From contig CAZJOA010000012.1 of NCBI GenBank assembly GCA_964547515.1, positions 1 through 30,738 on the forward strand: a DNA stretch of 30,738 bases. The letters are read 5' to 3'. How positions within the stretch are numbered: the stretch's first letter is position 1; every line of letters begins with the position of its first letter. The notes beneath the pieces are model-generated. The model made no database searches. It had not been told where the DNA came from and was given only the letters and a program-made list of their open reading frames with translations. Shown in pieces: positions 6,900-14,693 of the stretch. This DNA is from UBA11524 sp964547515 (GTDB lineage Bacteria; Bacillota; Clostridia; Christensenellales; Aristaeellaceae). Both the position numbers and the translations under genes were made by a program.

Positions 6900-8156
6900 A
6901 TGAGGAAGCCCTCGACACTGCGGCGGGCGGCGGGCGTGGTGGTCTCCATGCTGCTGGCGGCCAGCTGGTTCTCGCCCATGCAGAAGACCCTGCGGACGCT
7001 GCCGGAAGCGCTGTCCCTGACCCAGGGGCAGAGCAGCACCCTGACGCTGGGCGGGCTGACGCTCACGGGGGACGCGCTGACCGTCACGGCCACGCAGGAT
7101 GAAAGCCTTGGCATGGTGGGGGCGGTGGACGTGTCCGTGGCGACCACGGGGACGACGGAGCTGCTGCTGTCCCTCTTCGGCATCCCGCTGAAGCGGGTGG
7201 AGGTGGAGGTCAGCCCCGAAAAAAGGCTGATCCCCGGCGGACAGGCGCTGGGCATCGCCATGCGAACGGAGGGCGTGCTCATCGTCGGGGTGAGCGACGT
7301 GGCGGAAGGCATCAGCCCGGCGCGCAATGCCGGACTCGCCGCCGGAGATGTCATCCGGAGCATCAACGGCACGCCCATCACCACCGCGGAACAGCTGACG
7401 GAGGTGCTCAATGCCCCCGGAACGGCGGATGTGTCCCCGCTGGAGATCGCCTATGACCGCGCGGGGAAACGCCGCATGACACGGCTGACACCCTATCGCG
7501 AGCCGTCCGCCGGGAGCGTCCGCCTGGGAGCATGGGTGCGGGATTCCACCGCCGGGGTGGGCACGCTCTCCTTCTACGACCCGGACAATGGGCATTATGG
7601 CGCGCTGGGACATGCCATCACCGATGGGGATACCGGCGCGGTGCTCTCCGTCAGCGAAGGACAGGTGCTGCGCGCCCATGTGGTGGCGGTGCAGAAGGGT
7701 CAGCCCGGTGCACCGGGGGAACTCAAGGGCAGCTTCCTGCGGGAGGGTGAGGTGCTGGGGGACATCCGCCGCAATTCCGTCCTGGGCATCTACGGCACGC
7801 TGGACAAGCCCGCGACCAACGCCCTCTATCCCGACGGACTCCCCATCGGCCTGCGTTCCGGGGTGCATACCGGCGCGGCGACCATCCTGTCCACGGTGGA
7901 CGGCGAGGGCGTGAAGGAATACGCCGTCGAGATCACCCGGGTGAATCAGCAGAGCAGCCCCGCGCCCAAGAGCATGGTCCTCCGCGTGACGGACGAGCGT
8001 CTGCTCAGCCTCACCGGCGGGATCGTCCAGGGAATGAGCGGCAGCCCCATCCTCCAGGACGGGCGGATCATCGGCGCGGTGACCCATGTCTTCGTCGGCG
8101 ATCCCACCCAGGGCTACGGGCTGTATGTGGACTGGATGCTGGATGCGGCGGGATAA
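6900..8156 (+). CDS. spoIVB: SpoIVB-type serine peptidase (S55)
   Basis: A 418-aa protein, close to the usual 420-430 aa of SpoIVB, the forespore protease that signals across the intermembrane space to activate SpoIVFB and thus sigma-K in sporulation. It has an N-terminal membrane anchor (about 8-25). A PDZ domain (about 110-195, with GVSDV, ARNAGLAAGDVIRSINGTPI) precedes the S55 peptidase domain with catalytic His238 (ALGHAI) and Ser382 (GMSGSP). The ATG at 6900 is preferred over the adjacent TTG at 6897; GGGGAGG lies 8 bases upstream. In many clostridia recN precedes and spo0A follows this gene. Here the upstream side is an assembly gap and the downstream neighbour is a MazG-like gene. Confidence 0.95.
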   Translation: MRKPSTLRRAAGVVVSMLLAASWFSPMQKTLRTLPEALSLTQGQSSTLTLGGLTLTGDALTVTATQDESLGMVGAVDVSVATTGTTELLLSLFGIPLKRVEVEVSPEKRLIPGGQALGIAMRTEGVLIVGVSDVAEGISPARNAGLAAGDVIRSINGTPITTAEQLTEVLNAPGTADVSPLEIAYDRAGKRRMTRLTPYREPSAGSVRLGAWVRDSTAGVGTLSFYDPDNGHYGALGHAITDGDTGAVLSVSEGQVLRAHVVAVQKGQPGAPGELKGSFLREGEVLGDIRRNSVLGIYGTLDKPATNALYPDGLPIGLRSGVHTGAATILSTVDGEGVKEYAVEITRVNQQSSPAPKSMVLRVTDERLLSLTGGIVQGMSGSPILQDGRIIGAVTHVFVGDPTQGYGLYVDWMLDAAG

Positions 8157-8187
8157 GAGCGCGGACACTGGCTCGCGCCTCATTTTG

Positions 8188-8216
8188 TTGACTGATTGGC
8201 ACTTGTGTGGTATGAT
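8188..8216 (+). promoter_or_regulatory. Sigma-A-like promoter for the MazG-like gene
   Basis: TTGACT (8188-8193), a 17-base spacer and TATGAT (8211-8216) form a strong vegetative promoter, 35 bases before the ATG at 8252. Confidence 0.8.
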
Positions 8217-8251
8217 TGGGAAAAAACCACGGAAGGGGAGGGAACAGACGA

Positions 8252-8593
8252 ATGCAGATCACCATCGCGGAATTGGAGGCCTATCTGCTGGATTATTACG
8301 GCCAGGGCGGCATCGACCAGAGCCTGTTCATGAAGCTGGTGGAGGAGATCGGCGAGGTTGCCGAGGTGCTGAACAAGAAGGCCGGGCGGAAGGCCGCCGG
8401 CGACGAGAACCTGCGCGCGGAGCTGGGCAAGGAATTGGCGGATGTCATCCACTACGCCATGGCCATCGCCGCGCTGAACGGGCTGGACATGAACGCCGTC
8501 ATCCTGGAGAAGGACAAAGCTGCGGCGCTCAAGTATCACCACGCGGTGAACCTGGAGGAATTCATCCGGAAAAGCAGGGAAGGGGAGGGCTGA
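8252..8593 (+). CDS. MazG-like nucleotide pyrophosphohydrolase
   Basis: A 113-aa soluble, helical protein of the all-alpha NTP pyrophosphatase superfamily, which hydrolyses (d)NTPs to NMP and pyrophosphate and often clears abnormal nucleotides. The metal-binding pattern is visible: EEIGE at residues 31-35 and ELADV with Glu61 and Asp64 (EExxE...ExxD). The single short domain matches small MazG-like proteins rather than the two-domain E. coli MazG. GGGGAGGG lies about 9 bases upstream of the ATG at 8252. The gene has its own promoter and terminator and so appears to be a single-gene unit. Confidence 0.85.
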   Translation: MQITIAELEAYLLDYYGQGGIDQSLFMKLVEEIGEVAEVLNKKAGRKAAGDENLRAELGKELADVIHYAMAIAALNGLDMNAVILEKDKAAALKYHHAVNLEEFIRKSREGEG

Positions 8594-8627
8594 TGAGCCC
8601 TTCGATGCGTATCATCGCCAAAGCTCA

Positions 8628-8661
8628 GGCCGCTCCGTGCGAAATGCGGAGCGGCCTTTTT
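8628..8661 (+). terminator. Rho-independent terminator after the MazG-like gene
   Basis: A perfect 10-bp stem GGCCGCTCCG/CGGAGCGGCC (8628-8637 and 8647-8656) is followed by five T. It lies between two converging genes and may weakly serve the minus-strand toxin gene too. Confidence 0.9.
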
Positions 8662-8664
8662 GCG

Positions 8665-8976
8665 TCACAGCAGTCGGGTGGTGTCGCGGCGGCTGTAGAG
8701 GATGCGGCGAACCTCCATCACATCGCCGATGACGACATAGTACACCGTGTAGTTCCTGACGTAGATCCGATAGTAGGGATGCGGACGGACGGTGCGGGAG
8801 CCGTCTGCCTCGAAGGCCTCTGCGCAGGTGGAACGCGCCCGGATGGCGGCCTCAACGTCGTCGATCAGTGCGCTGGCGGCGGCAGGATTGTGCAGATGAT
8901 GGGCGATGTAGCTGACGATCTCCTGCAAATCGTGGTGGAACAGCGGCAGATACCGCAACTCATACTGTCTGGGCAT
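8665..8976 (-). CDS. RelE/ParE family toxin
   Basis: A 103-aa small basic protein. The sequence RYLPLFHHDLQEIVSYIAHHLHNPAAASALIDDV matches the N-terminal helices of the ParE/RelE plasmid-stabilisation fold. The C-terminal strand RIYVRNYTVYYVVIGDVMEVRRILYSRRD contains the usual beta core and terminal basic residues. It starts at 8976 inside the end of the antitoxin gene (17-base overlap), the typical arrangement for coupled translation. Target is not certain: RelE members cleave ribosome-bound mRNA while ParE members poison gyrase, and the sequence alone does not settle which applies here. Confidence 0.9.
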   Translation of the reverse strand: MPRQYELRYLPLFHHDLQEIVSYIAHHLHNPAAASALIDDVEAAIRARSTCAEAFEADGSRTVRPHPYYRIYVRNYTVYYVVIGDVMEVRRILYSRRDTTRLL

Positions 8977-9226
8977 GGAGTGCCTTCCTCGCTTCCTCGA
9001 AAACCTCGTCGTGCGTCATGCGGACATCGGAGCGCTCTGCCGCGCGGTCGGCTTCGTCCAGCTTCTGCTCGACCTCGTCGGTGAGGGCGGCGTACTGCTC
9101 CATGCTCAGCACGACCATTGTGCCGTAGCCGTTCTTGGTCAGGAAGACCGTGCCCTCGGAGCGGACTTGCTCCTCGATCTCCGGGAACTTGTTGCGCAGG
9201 TCGGATACAGGGCGGATGGTAATCAT
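8960..9226 (-). CDS. Phd/YefM family antitoxin
   Basis: An 88-aa protein with the classic start MITIRPVSDLRNKFPEIEEQ, followed by GTVFLTKNGYGTMVVLSMEQY, the Phd/YefM DNA-binding dimer domain. A charged C-terminal helix region (about 50-88) would neutralise the toxin. GGAGG lies about 9 bases upstream of the ATG. It is the first gene of the module and overlaps the toxin gene. Members of this family repress their own promoter with the toxin as co-repressor, which fits the motif array just upstream. Confidence 0.92.
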   Translation of the reverse strand: MITIRPVSDLRNKFPEIEEQVRSEGTVFLTKNGYGTMVVLSMEQYAALTDEVEQKLDEADRAAERSDVRMTHDEVFEEARKALHAQTV

Positions 9227-9250
9227 GAGCGTCAGCCTCCTTGCGATTGC

Positions 9251-9277
9251 TTATCAATATTTTATCCGAATCTTATC
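9251..9277. promoter_or_regulatory. Three TTATC motifs at 11-bp spacing, candidate antitoxin operator
   Basis: TTATC occurs at 9251-9255, 9262-9266 and 9273-9277, exactly 11 bases apart and thus on the same face of the helix. Two are followed by xxAAT. The array overlaps the -10 box and spacer of the toxin-antitoxin promoter, so binding there would block transcription. Confidence 0.5.
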
Positions 9278-9287
9278 AGAATGTCAA
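9259..9287 (-). promoter_or_regulatory. Sigma-A-like promoter of the toxin-antitoxin operon
   Basis: On the minus strand, a perfect TTGACA (9287-9282) and TAAAAT (9264-9259) are spaced 17 bases apart, 33 bases before the antitoxin ATG. Confidence 0.85.
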
Positions 9288-9290
9288 TAA

Positions 9291-9332
9291 GGGACTTCGA
9301 CCCTTTTGCGCCATATAATTCCCGCGTGGGGG
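9291..9332. repeat. Shortened relative of the palindromic element arm at 3643-3705
   Basis: GGGACTTCGxCCC and TTTTGC..CCATATAAT.CCCGCGTGGGG occur in the same order here and at 3643-3705, but about 21 bases between them are missing here. It lies between the toxin-antitoxin promoter and the end of the AraC-type regulator gene. Confidence 0.55.
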
Positions 9333-9348
9333 CATGTCCGCCCTTTTT

Positions 9349-11496
9349 TTATTGGTGCACCCGCCGGTATTCGCCGGGGGTTTCGCCAGTGATCTGCTTG
9401 AAGCGCCGGATGAAGGAGTTCAGGTTGTAATAGCCCACGGACTCGGACACCATCTGCAGGGGCATGGAGGTGGTCTCCAGCAGGCTGCATGCCTTCTTGA
9501 TGCGCAGGTCGGCGACATAGCCGGTGAGGGTCTCGCCGGTCTGCTGCTTGAAATACTGGCTCAGGTAGCTGGAGGAAATGCCCAGACGCTCTGCCGCGTC
9601 CTGGATGGAGAAGCTGCAATCGTCATAGCAATCGCCGATGCAGTCGTATATGCGCGAGAGCAGCTCGGTCATCGGGGCGGGCGGATCGGCCACCGGCGCG
9701 GGTTCGGGCTCGGTATCCAGCATGCGCAGCATGAAGGCCAGATAGTCATCCGCCGTGCGCAGGTAGGTGATGGTGAACAGATCATCCATGTTGACGGGAC
9801 GGGTGGCCTTGGCAATGAGCAGCTGGACGGCCGAATTGCAGTAGCTCTTGGCCAACAGGGCGGGGACGTGATCCGCCTTGAGGGATTCGACGAAGCTGCG
9901 GATGGTCTGCATCTGCTGCTGCGGGGTCTGGCCGGACAGGGCGGACAGGCGCGACAGGTGATCCGTCCGCGCGGTGAGCGTGCGGTTCAGGTCGGCATAG
10001 GGGATGAACTGATGCCGTCCGCGGATGAAATGCTCCCGCACGGCCTGGGTGGCCTCGAAGCAGGCGGCGGTCAGGTGGCTGATGTCCTCATAGCAGCCGG
10101 ATGCACCGATGGTGAAGGTCAGCCCGTGCTGCTGGGCGCAGACATCCAGCAGGCGGAGGCAGCGCGCGGGCAATTCGGCATCCAGCCCCTTGTCCATGCC
10201 CACCAGGCAGACGAACATGGATTGCTCGAAGAGGTCACGGAACTGCCACGAGAAGCCCTCGCCCAGGCATTGGGACAGCGCGGCGGACAGCGTCTGCCGG
10301 GGCAGCTCGTCCTCCTGGTCGAACAGGCGGAGCATCAGCACCTGATAGCAGGGCTTGTCGAAGGTCATGCCCAGCGGCGCGGCTTCCCGGTTGTACGCCT
10401 CGAAGGAATCGAATTTCCCCTTCAGCAGCGAGAACAGCAGCGAATCCTTCAGCGCCTGACCATCCGGCGAACACATCAGCTGCGCGCGCATGTGCTCATT
10501 CTGCGCGGAGAGGGAGTCGATCACATCGCGCAGGGACTCCAGATCGTCGTCGCCGGAGCGTCCCAGGGCATCGGTCAGCTCCTTGATGGGCTTGTAGTTC
10601 AGCCGCATGGCATAATGGATGACGAGCGCACCGGCGGCGATGAGCACCAGCAGGAAGACCGTCAGCGTGACCTGTGCGCGGTGGATGGGCGCGAGGGTCT
10701 CGTCCGCCGGGAGCAGGAAGATGTATGTCCAGTCCATCACGGAGGACGATTCGCGCAGGACGAGGTATTCCGTGCCGTCAAAGCGCAGACGGCTGCCCTG
10801 GGGCACCTCCGTCAGCGGCAGGGTGGACGCGATGATGTTCCCGCGGGGATCGATGATCGCCCCCTGCTGGGCGGGATTGTCCTCCGGGGAAAGGCTGGAG
10901 AGGAAGTGCTCCTCCTGCACGAAGAACATCAGTACCGCCTTTTGCAGGCGCGAGAACACCGACGGCGCGTTGATGAAGGTGATGTAGCGGCTCGTGCCGT
11001 TGACGCGCTCCGCCGGGCGGACAAGGCGCGTGCGCAGTGACAGCAGATCGCCCGAGGGGTCGTCCCACTCGTCAAAGGAGAAGATGCTGTCGAAGAAGAG
11101 CGATTTGGCGTACACCGCCGTGGAGGTGTACACATTTTCCGCCTTGGCATCCACCAGCGCCATCTCGGCGATGAAGGGCGAGGGCGCGAGCAGGTTCTTG
11201 AACTCGTTGACGATGCGCAGGTCACGCATGGGGCTGGGGTCTTCTAAATAATAGGAAAGGAAATTCTCGTTCACCGAGGAGATCTGATAGTCGATGGTGT
11301 AGACCTGCTGGATGTCGCCGTCCAGCTCCTGCACGGTCTGACGAAGGCGCGAGCGGTGTGCGTCCTCCAGGCTCTGACGCAGCTCGGACACGAAAAACAC
11401 CTGGGAGAAGAGGAGCAGCGCAAGCACCGCCGTCAGCAGAACGGCGGCGTAGGACAGCAGATAACGGTAATAGGTGCGGGAATGGCGAAGGGTCAT
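9349..11496 (-). CDS. YesS-like membrane-bound AraC family regulator
   Basis: A 715-aa protein with an N-terminal membrane helix (about 13-35), an extracellular sensor domain (about 36-270), a second helix (about 272-295, VTLTVFLLVLIAAGALVI), a cytoplasmic linker, and a C-terminal AraC DNA-binding domain (about 612-715). The two HTH units are visible: FSIQDAAERLGISSSYLSQYFKQ and LQMVSESVGYYNLNSFIRRFKQITGETPGEYR. This layout and length match B. subtilis YesS, which controls rhamnogalacturonan-use genes. It is divergent from the large transport operon and probably activates it on sensing a pectic ligand. GGAGGAGAGG precedes the start. The ligand is not known. Confidence 0.9.
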   Translation of the reverse strand: MTLRHSRTYYRYLLSYAAVLLTAVLALLLFSQVFFVSELRQSLEDAHRSRLRQTVQELDGDIQQVYTIDYQISSVNENFLSYYLEDPSPMRDLRIVNEFKNLLAPSPFIAEMALVDAKAENVYTSTAVYAKSLFFDSIFSFDEWDDPSGDLLSLRTRLVRPAERVNGTSRYITFINAPSVFSRLQKAVLMFFVQEEHFLSSLSPEDNPAQQGAIIDPRGNIIASTLPLTEVPQGSRLRFDGTEYLVLRESSSVMDWTYIFLLPADETLAPIHRAQVTLTVFLLVLIAAGALVIHYAMRLNYKPIKELTDALGRSGDDDLESLRDVIDSLSAQNEHMRAQLMCSPDGQALKDSLLFSLLKGKFDSFEAYNREAAPLGMTFDKPCYQVLMLRLFDQEDELPRQTLSAALSQCLGEGFSWQFRDLFEQSMFVCLVGMDKGLDAELPARCLRLLDVCAQQHGLTFTIGASGCYEDISHLTAACFEATQAVREHFIRGRHQFIPYADLNRTLTARTDHLSRLSALSGQTPQQQMQTIRSFVESLKADHVPALLAKSYCNSAVQLLIAKATRPVNMDDLFTITYLRTADDYLAFMLRMLDTEPEPAPVADPPAPMTELLSRIYDCIGDCYDDCSFSIQDAAERLGISSSYLSQYFKQQTGETLTGYVADLRIKKACSLLETTSMPLQMVSESVGYYNLNSFIRRFKQITGETPGEYRRVHQ

Positions 11497-11519
11497 GACC
11501 TCTCCTCCTGAACGGCGTG

Positions 11520-11534
11520 ATAAAGCGCTTACAT
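11520..11534 (-). promoter_or_regulatory. CRE-like catabolite repression site at the regulator promoter
   Basis: Read on the minus strand, ATGTAAGCGCTTTAT fits the catabolite-responsive-element consensus WTGNAANCGNWNNCW with one mismatch. It directly follows the -10 box of the AraC regulator promoter and covers the predicted start, so CcpA binding there would block transcription. CcpA itself is not in the window. Confidence 0.5.
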
Positions 11535-11561
11535 TGTATCACAAATGGCCGTTTTGTTCAA
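11533..11561 (-). promoter_or_regulatory. Sigma-A-like promoter for the AraC regulator gene
   Basis: On the minus strand, TTGAAC (11561-11556), a 17-base spacer and TACAAT (11538-11533), 37 bases before the ATG at 11496. Confidence 0.7.
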
Positions 11562-11623
11562 TATGCGGCCAGAAAACGCAGAAATTGCATATCCAGGGGG
11601 GCGGATACACGTTTTTTTAGCTG

Positions 11624-11642
11624 CATATACATGTCGTATATG
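11624..11642. promoter_or_regulatory. Inverted repeat in the divergent regulator-transport intergenic region
   Basis: CATATAC and GTATATG are perfect 7-base inverted arms around ATGTC. TGCATAT also occurs at 11586-11592 and 11622-11628. The sites lie between the two divergent promoters and may bind the AraC regulator, although AraC-type sites are more often direct repeats. Confidence 0.3.
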
Positions 11643-11686
11643 AGAAAATGGCGACCCGATCCGACATGAAAAGCGGGTTTTGAGGA

Positions 11687-11715
11687 TTGAAAAACCGGTC
11701 GCGCCGTGGGACAAT
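11687..11715 (+). promoter_or_regulatory. Weak candidate promoter of the transport operon
   Basis: TTGAAA (11687-11692), a 17-base spacer and GACAAT (11710-11715). The -10 box is poor, which would fit a promoter needing an activator such as the divergent AraC protein. It lies 52 bases before the GTG start. Confidence 0.4.
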
Positions 11716-11767
11716 ATTCCCAACACAATCCGGGGCATCCGTACCCGAAGAACAAGGAGGATCCCGC

Positions 11768-14677
11768 GTGAAACGCAACGCATTCCTGGCCCTGCTGCTG
11801 GCCTGTCTGGCGTTTGCTCTGCCGACGATGGCGGAGGATTGGTCGGACTATTTTTCCTTCGTTGACGACGCAGCCATCGGCTATGATGCTGCGCTGGAAA
11901 GCTATGAGGCGTATGCCGCCGCGCCGGAGGGAACGCGCGTGGAGCTGCTCCCGTCCTCTGCGGTGCTGACGGGTGATGCCGTGCTCGCCGCCGATGTGGA
12001 GGGCATGGCGCAGGCCATCGTCCTGGGGGACGGGGATTCCGCCGTCACCTGGACGATCGACGTGCCCTGCGACGGCCTGTACGAATTGGAGATCACCTAC
12101 TTCGCCCAGGACGGCAACGAGGCCAAGGTGCAGCGCCGGCTGCTCATCGACGGCGCAGTGCCCTTCGACGAGGCGAACAACCTCTGCCTCTATCGGCGCT
12201 TTGTGGAGGCGGCGGATGAGATCGGCCGCACGAACTCCATCGACGATGAGGTCTGGCCGCGTCAGAATGAAGTCCGCCTGTGGCAGACCGTCCGCGCGGT
12301 GGATGGTCAGGGCATCTATGTCGATCCGCTGCGGTTCTACCTGACCGCTGGGACGCATGAGGTCACCCTGCAATATGTGGATCAGCCCGTGACCCTGGGC
12401 GCTCTGGCCTTCGTCGCGCCCCGGACCTATCCGACCTATGCAGAGGTGTCCGCCACCAATGCGCAGGCGGGCTATCGGGACGTGCCCGAGGGAACGCAGG
12501 TCAAGCTCCAGGCGGAGAACTCTGCCTGGCGCAGCGAGAACGTCATCCGCCGCGAATCCGATGCCGATCCCAAGACCGAGCCGCGTTCCGGCGCGAACCG
12601 CGTCCTCAACACCCTGGGCGGCTGGCGCTGGCGACTGGGCAATGCCGCCGTCACCTGGGAATTCGACGTGCCGGAGGACGGCCTGTACGCCATCACCCTC
12701 AAGGTGGCGCAGAACAACGACGCGGGCATGCCCTCCTACCGGCAGATCCAGATCGACGGCGAGATCCCCTTCGACGAAATGCGCCTGTACACCTTCCCCT
12801 ACAGCGACAAGTGGTACGGCGAGACCCTCCACGGGGCGGACGGCGAACCCTTCCGCTTCTACCTGACCAAGGGCGTGCACACCCTGACCATGACCGTGAA
12901 GCTCGGCCCGATCGGCGAGATCATGAACCGCACCGAGAAGGACACCGCCTATCTGGGCGAGGTGCAGCGCGAGATCGTCAAGATCACCGGCACTGAGCCG
13001 GACTACAACTACGAATACGACCTGTACCGCACCATGCCGGAACTGTCCGGTCAGCTGACCTACCTGTCCGGGCGGCTGAAGGAATGCGCCGATCTGCTGG
13101 CGTCCATCTCCAACAAGACCACCTCCATGGAGAACAATTACCGCCAGATCATCGACACCCTGGATTCCTTCGCCGAGGATGTGGATCGCATCCCGCGCGC
13201 CCTGTCCGACCTGGACAACGCTCAGTCCAACCTGGGCACATACATCTCCAGCATGGAGAAATGCCCCCTGCTGGTGGACTACATCATCGTCCATGCGCCG
13301 GAGGACGAGGTCAAAATCGCGACCTCCAACTTCTTCCAGAAGCTGGCCGTCACCGGCGAGAACTTCATCGCTTCCTTCTATAAGGATTACGATTCCGTCG
13401 GCCTGATCGTGGATGAGAACGATGCCTCCGCGAAGGAGCAGGTCGTCCTGGATGTGTGGATCGGCCGCGGCACGGAATGGGGCGAGATCCTCAAGGAGCT
13501 GGCGGACGAGGACTTCACGCCCAAGACCGGCATCGTCGTCAACCTGCATGTCCTCCCCTCCGGACAGCTCGCCACCGGCTCGGTCAACACCATCCTGCTC
13601 AGCGTGACCTCGGGCACTGCGCCGGACGTGGCGCTCTCGGTGGACTACAACCTGCCGGGTGAGTTCGCCTTCCGCGAGGCCGTCGTTGACCTGACGCAGT
13701 TCGAGGACTTCGACGAGGTCGCAAAGCAGTTCTACGCCTCCAGCCTTGTGCCCTATACCTATCGGGGCGGCGTGTATGCCCTGCCGGAGACGATGGACTT
13801 CACCGTCATGATCTACCGTCAGGACGTGCTGCGCGAGCTGGAGGTCGAGCTGCCCGAAACGTGGACGGATCTGTATCAGAAGATCCTCCCCCGGCTGTAT
13901 GAGAACAACATGTCCTTCTCCCTGCCGGTGGATACCTCCGTGTCCTCCAATTCGCCCGGCGCACTGCGCGGCTTCACCATGCTGCTTTTGCAGATGGGCG
14001 GCGACTACTATGTGGGGGACGGCAAGGCCTCCGCGCTGGACACCCCCGAGGCATACAAGGCCTTCAAGTTCTGGACGGACATGTACGCCAATTACGGCAT
14101 CGACGCCGAGAGCAACTTCTTCACCCGCATCCGCACCGGCACGATGCCCATCGGCATCGGCAACTACTCCACCTATTTGCAGCTGCTGACCAGTGCGCCG
14201 GAGCTGTATGGCCGCTGGAGCATCGCGCCCGTCCCCGGCACGGAGCAGGCGGACGGCACGATCAGCCACGCGGTGGGCACGACCTCGTCCACGGCAGGGG
14301 TCATCCTCAGCCAGTCGGACAAAAAGGAAGCCGCATGGGAATTCCTCAAATGGTGGATGAGCGAGGAGACGCAGACCCGTTACGGCCGTGAGCTGGAGGC
14401 CATTCTGGGCACGGGCGCACGCTGGAACACCGCCAATGTGGCCGCGTTCTTCTCCCTGCCCTGGGATCAGCGCCATGCCGCCATCATCCAGGCGCAGATG
14501 GAAAGCGCACAGGAGCAGCTCATCGTCCCCGGCGGATACTTCACCGGCCGCCACATCATCAACGCGTGGAACAGCGTGGTCGTCAACAACGAGAACGCCC
14601 GCGACATGCTGGAGGACGCGGTGAAGGACATCAACAAGGAGCTTGAGAACAAGCGCAAAGAATTCGGCATCGATTGA
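11768..14677 (+). CDS. Solute-binding protein fused to two N-terminal carbohydrate-binding-like modules
   Basis: A 969-aa exported protein, about twice the usual length of a sugar-binding protein. The GTG start at 11768 follows AAGGAGG; the signal peptide is KRNAFLALLLACLAFALPTMA with likely cleavage before EDW. Two related beta-rich modules (about 41-215 and 238-398) share the pattern AVTWxxDVPxDGLYxxxxxxAQ...IDGxxPFDE...FYLTxGxHxxTL, similar to CBM6/CBM35-like jelly rolls. A helical region follows (about 409-540), then a family 1 solute-binding domain (about 557-960; APDVALS, YALPETMDFTVMIYRQDVL, ETWTDLYQ, AAWEFLKWW). No convincing lipobox is seen. It heads an operon with two permeases and likely delivers oligosaccharide to them. 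Module names are by pattern only. Confidence 0.85.
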   Translation: MKRNAFLALLLACLAFALPTMAEDWSDYFSFVDDAAIGYDAALESYEAYAAAPEGTRVELLPSSAVLTGDAVLAADVEGMAQAIVLGDGDSAVTWTIDVPCDGLYELEITYFAQDGNEAKVQRRLLIDGAVPFDEANNLCLYRRFVEAADEIGRTNSIDDEVWPRQNEVRLWQTVRAVDGQGIYVDPLRFYLTAGTHEVTLQYVDQPVTLGALAFVAPRTYPTYAEVSATNAQAGYRDVPEGTQVKLQAENSAWRSENVIRRESDADPKTEPRSGANRVLNTLGGWRWRLGNAAVTWEFDVPEDGLYAITLKVAQNNDAGMPSYRQIQIDGEIPFDEMRLYTFPYSDKWYGETLHGADGEPFRFYLTKGVHTLTMTVKLGPIGEIMNRTEKDTAYLGEVQREIVKITGTEPDYNYEYDLYRTMPELSGQLTYLSGRLKECADLLASISNKTTSMENNYRQIIDTLDSFAEDVDRIPRALSDLDNAQSNLGTYISSMEKCPLLVDYIIVHAPEDEVKIATSNFFQKLAVTGENFIASFYKDYDSVGLIVDENDASAKEQVVLDVWIGRGTEWGEILKELADEDFTPKTGIVVNLHVLPSGQLATGSVNTILLSVTSGTAPDVALSVDYNLPGEFAFREAVVDLTQFEDFDEVAKQFYASSLVPYTYRGGVYALPETMDFTVMIYRQDVLRELEVELPETWTDLYQKILPRLYENNMSFSLPVDTSVSSNSPGALRGFTMLLLQMGGDYYVGDGKASALDTPEAYKAFKFWTDMYANYGIDAESNFFTRIRTGTMPIGIGNYSTYLQLLTSAPELYGRWSIAPVPGTEQADGTISHAVGTTSSTAGVILSQSDKKEAAWEFLKWWMSEETQTRYGRELEAILGTGARWNTANVAAFFSLPWDQRHAAIIQAQMESAQEQLIVPGGYFTGRHIINAWNSVVVNNENARDMLEDAVKDINKELENKRKEFGID

Positions 14678-14693
14678 TAAGGAGGTTTCGCCG

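Noticed and set aside
6375..7411. Reading frames spanning the N gap
   Set aside because: They run through undetermined bases and oppose the spoIVB gene; no biological support.
11768..11851. Possible lipobox (LLAC, Cys13) in the 969-aa binding protein
   Set aside because: The cysteine comes too early, in the middle of the hydrophobic core; cleavage after PTMA is more credible.
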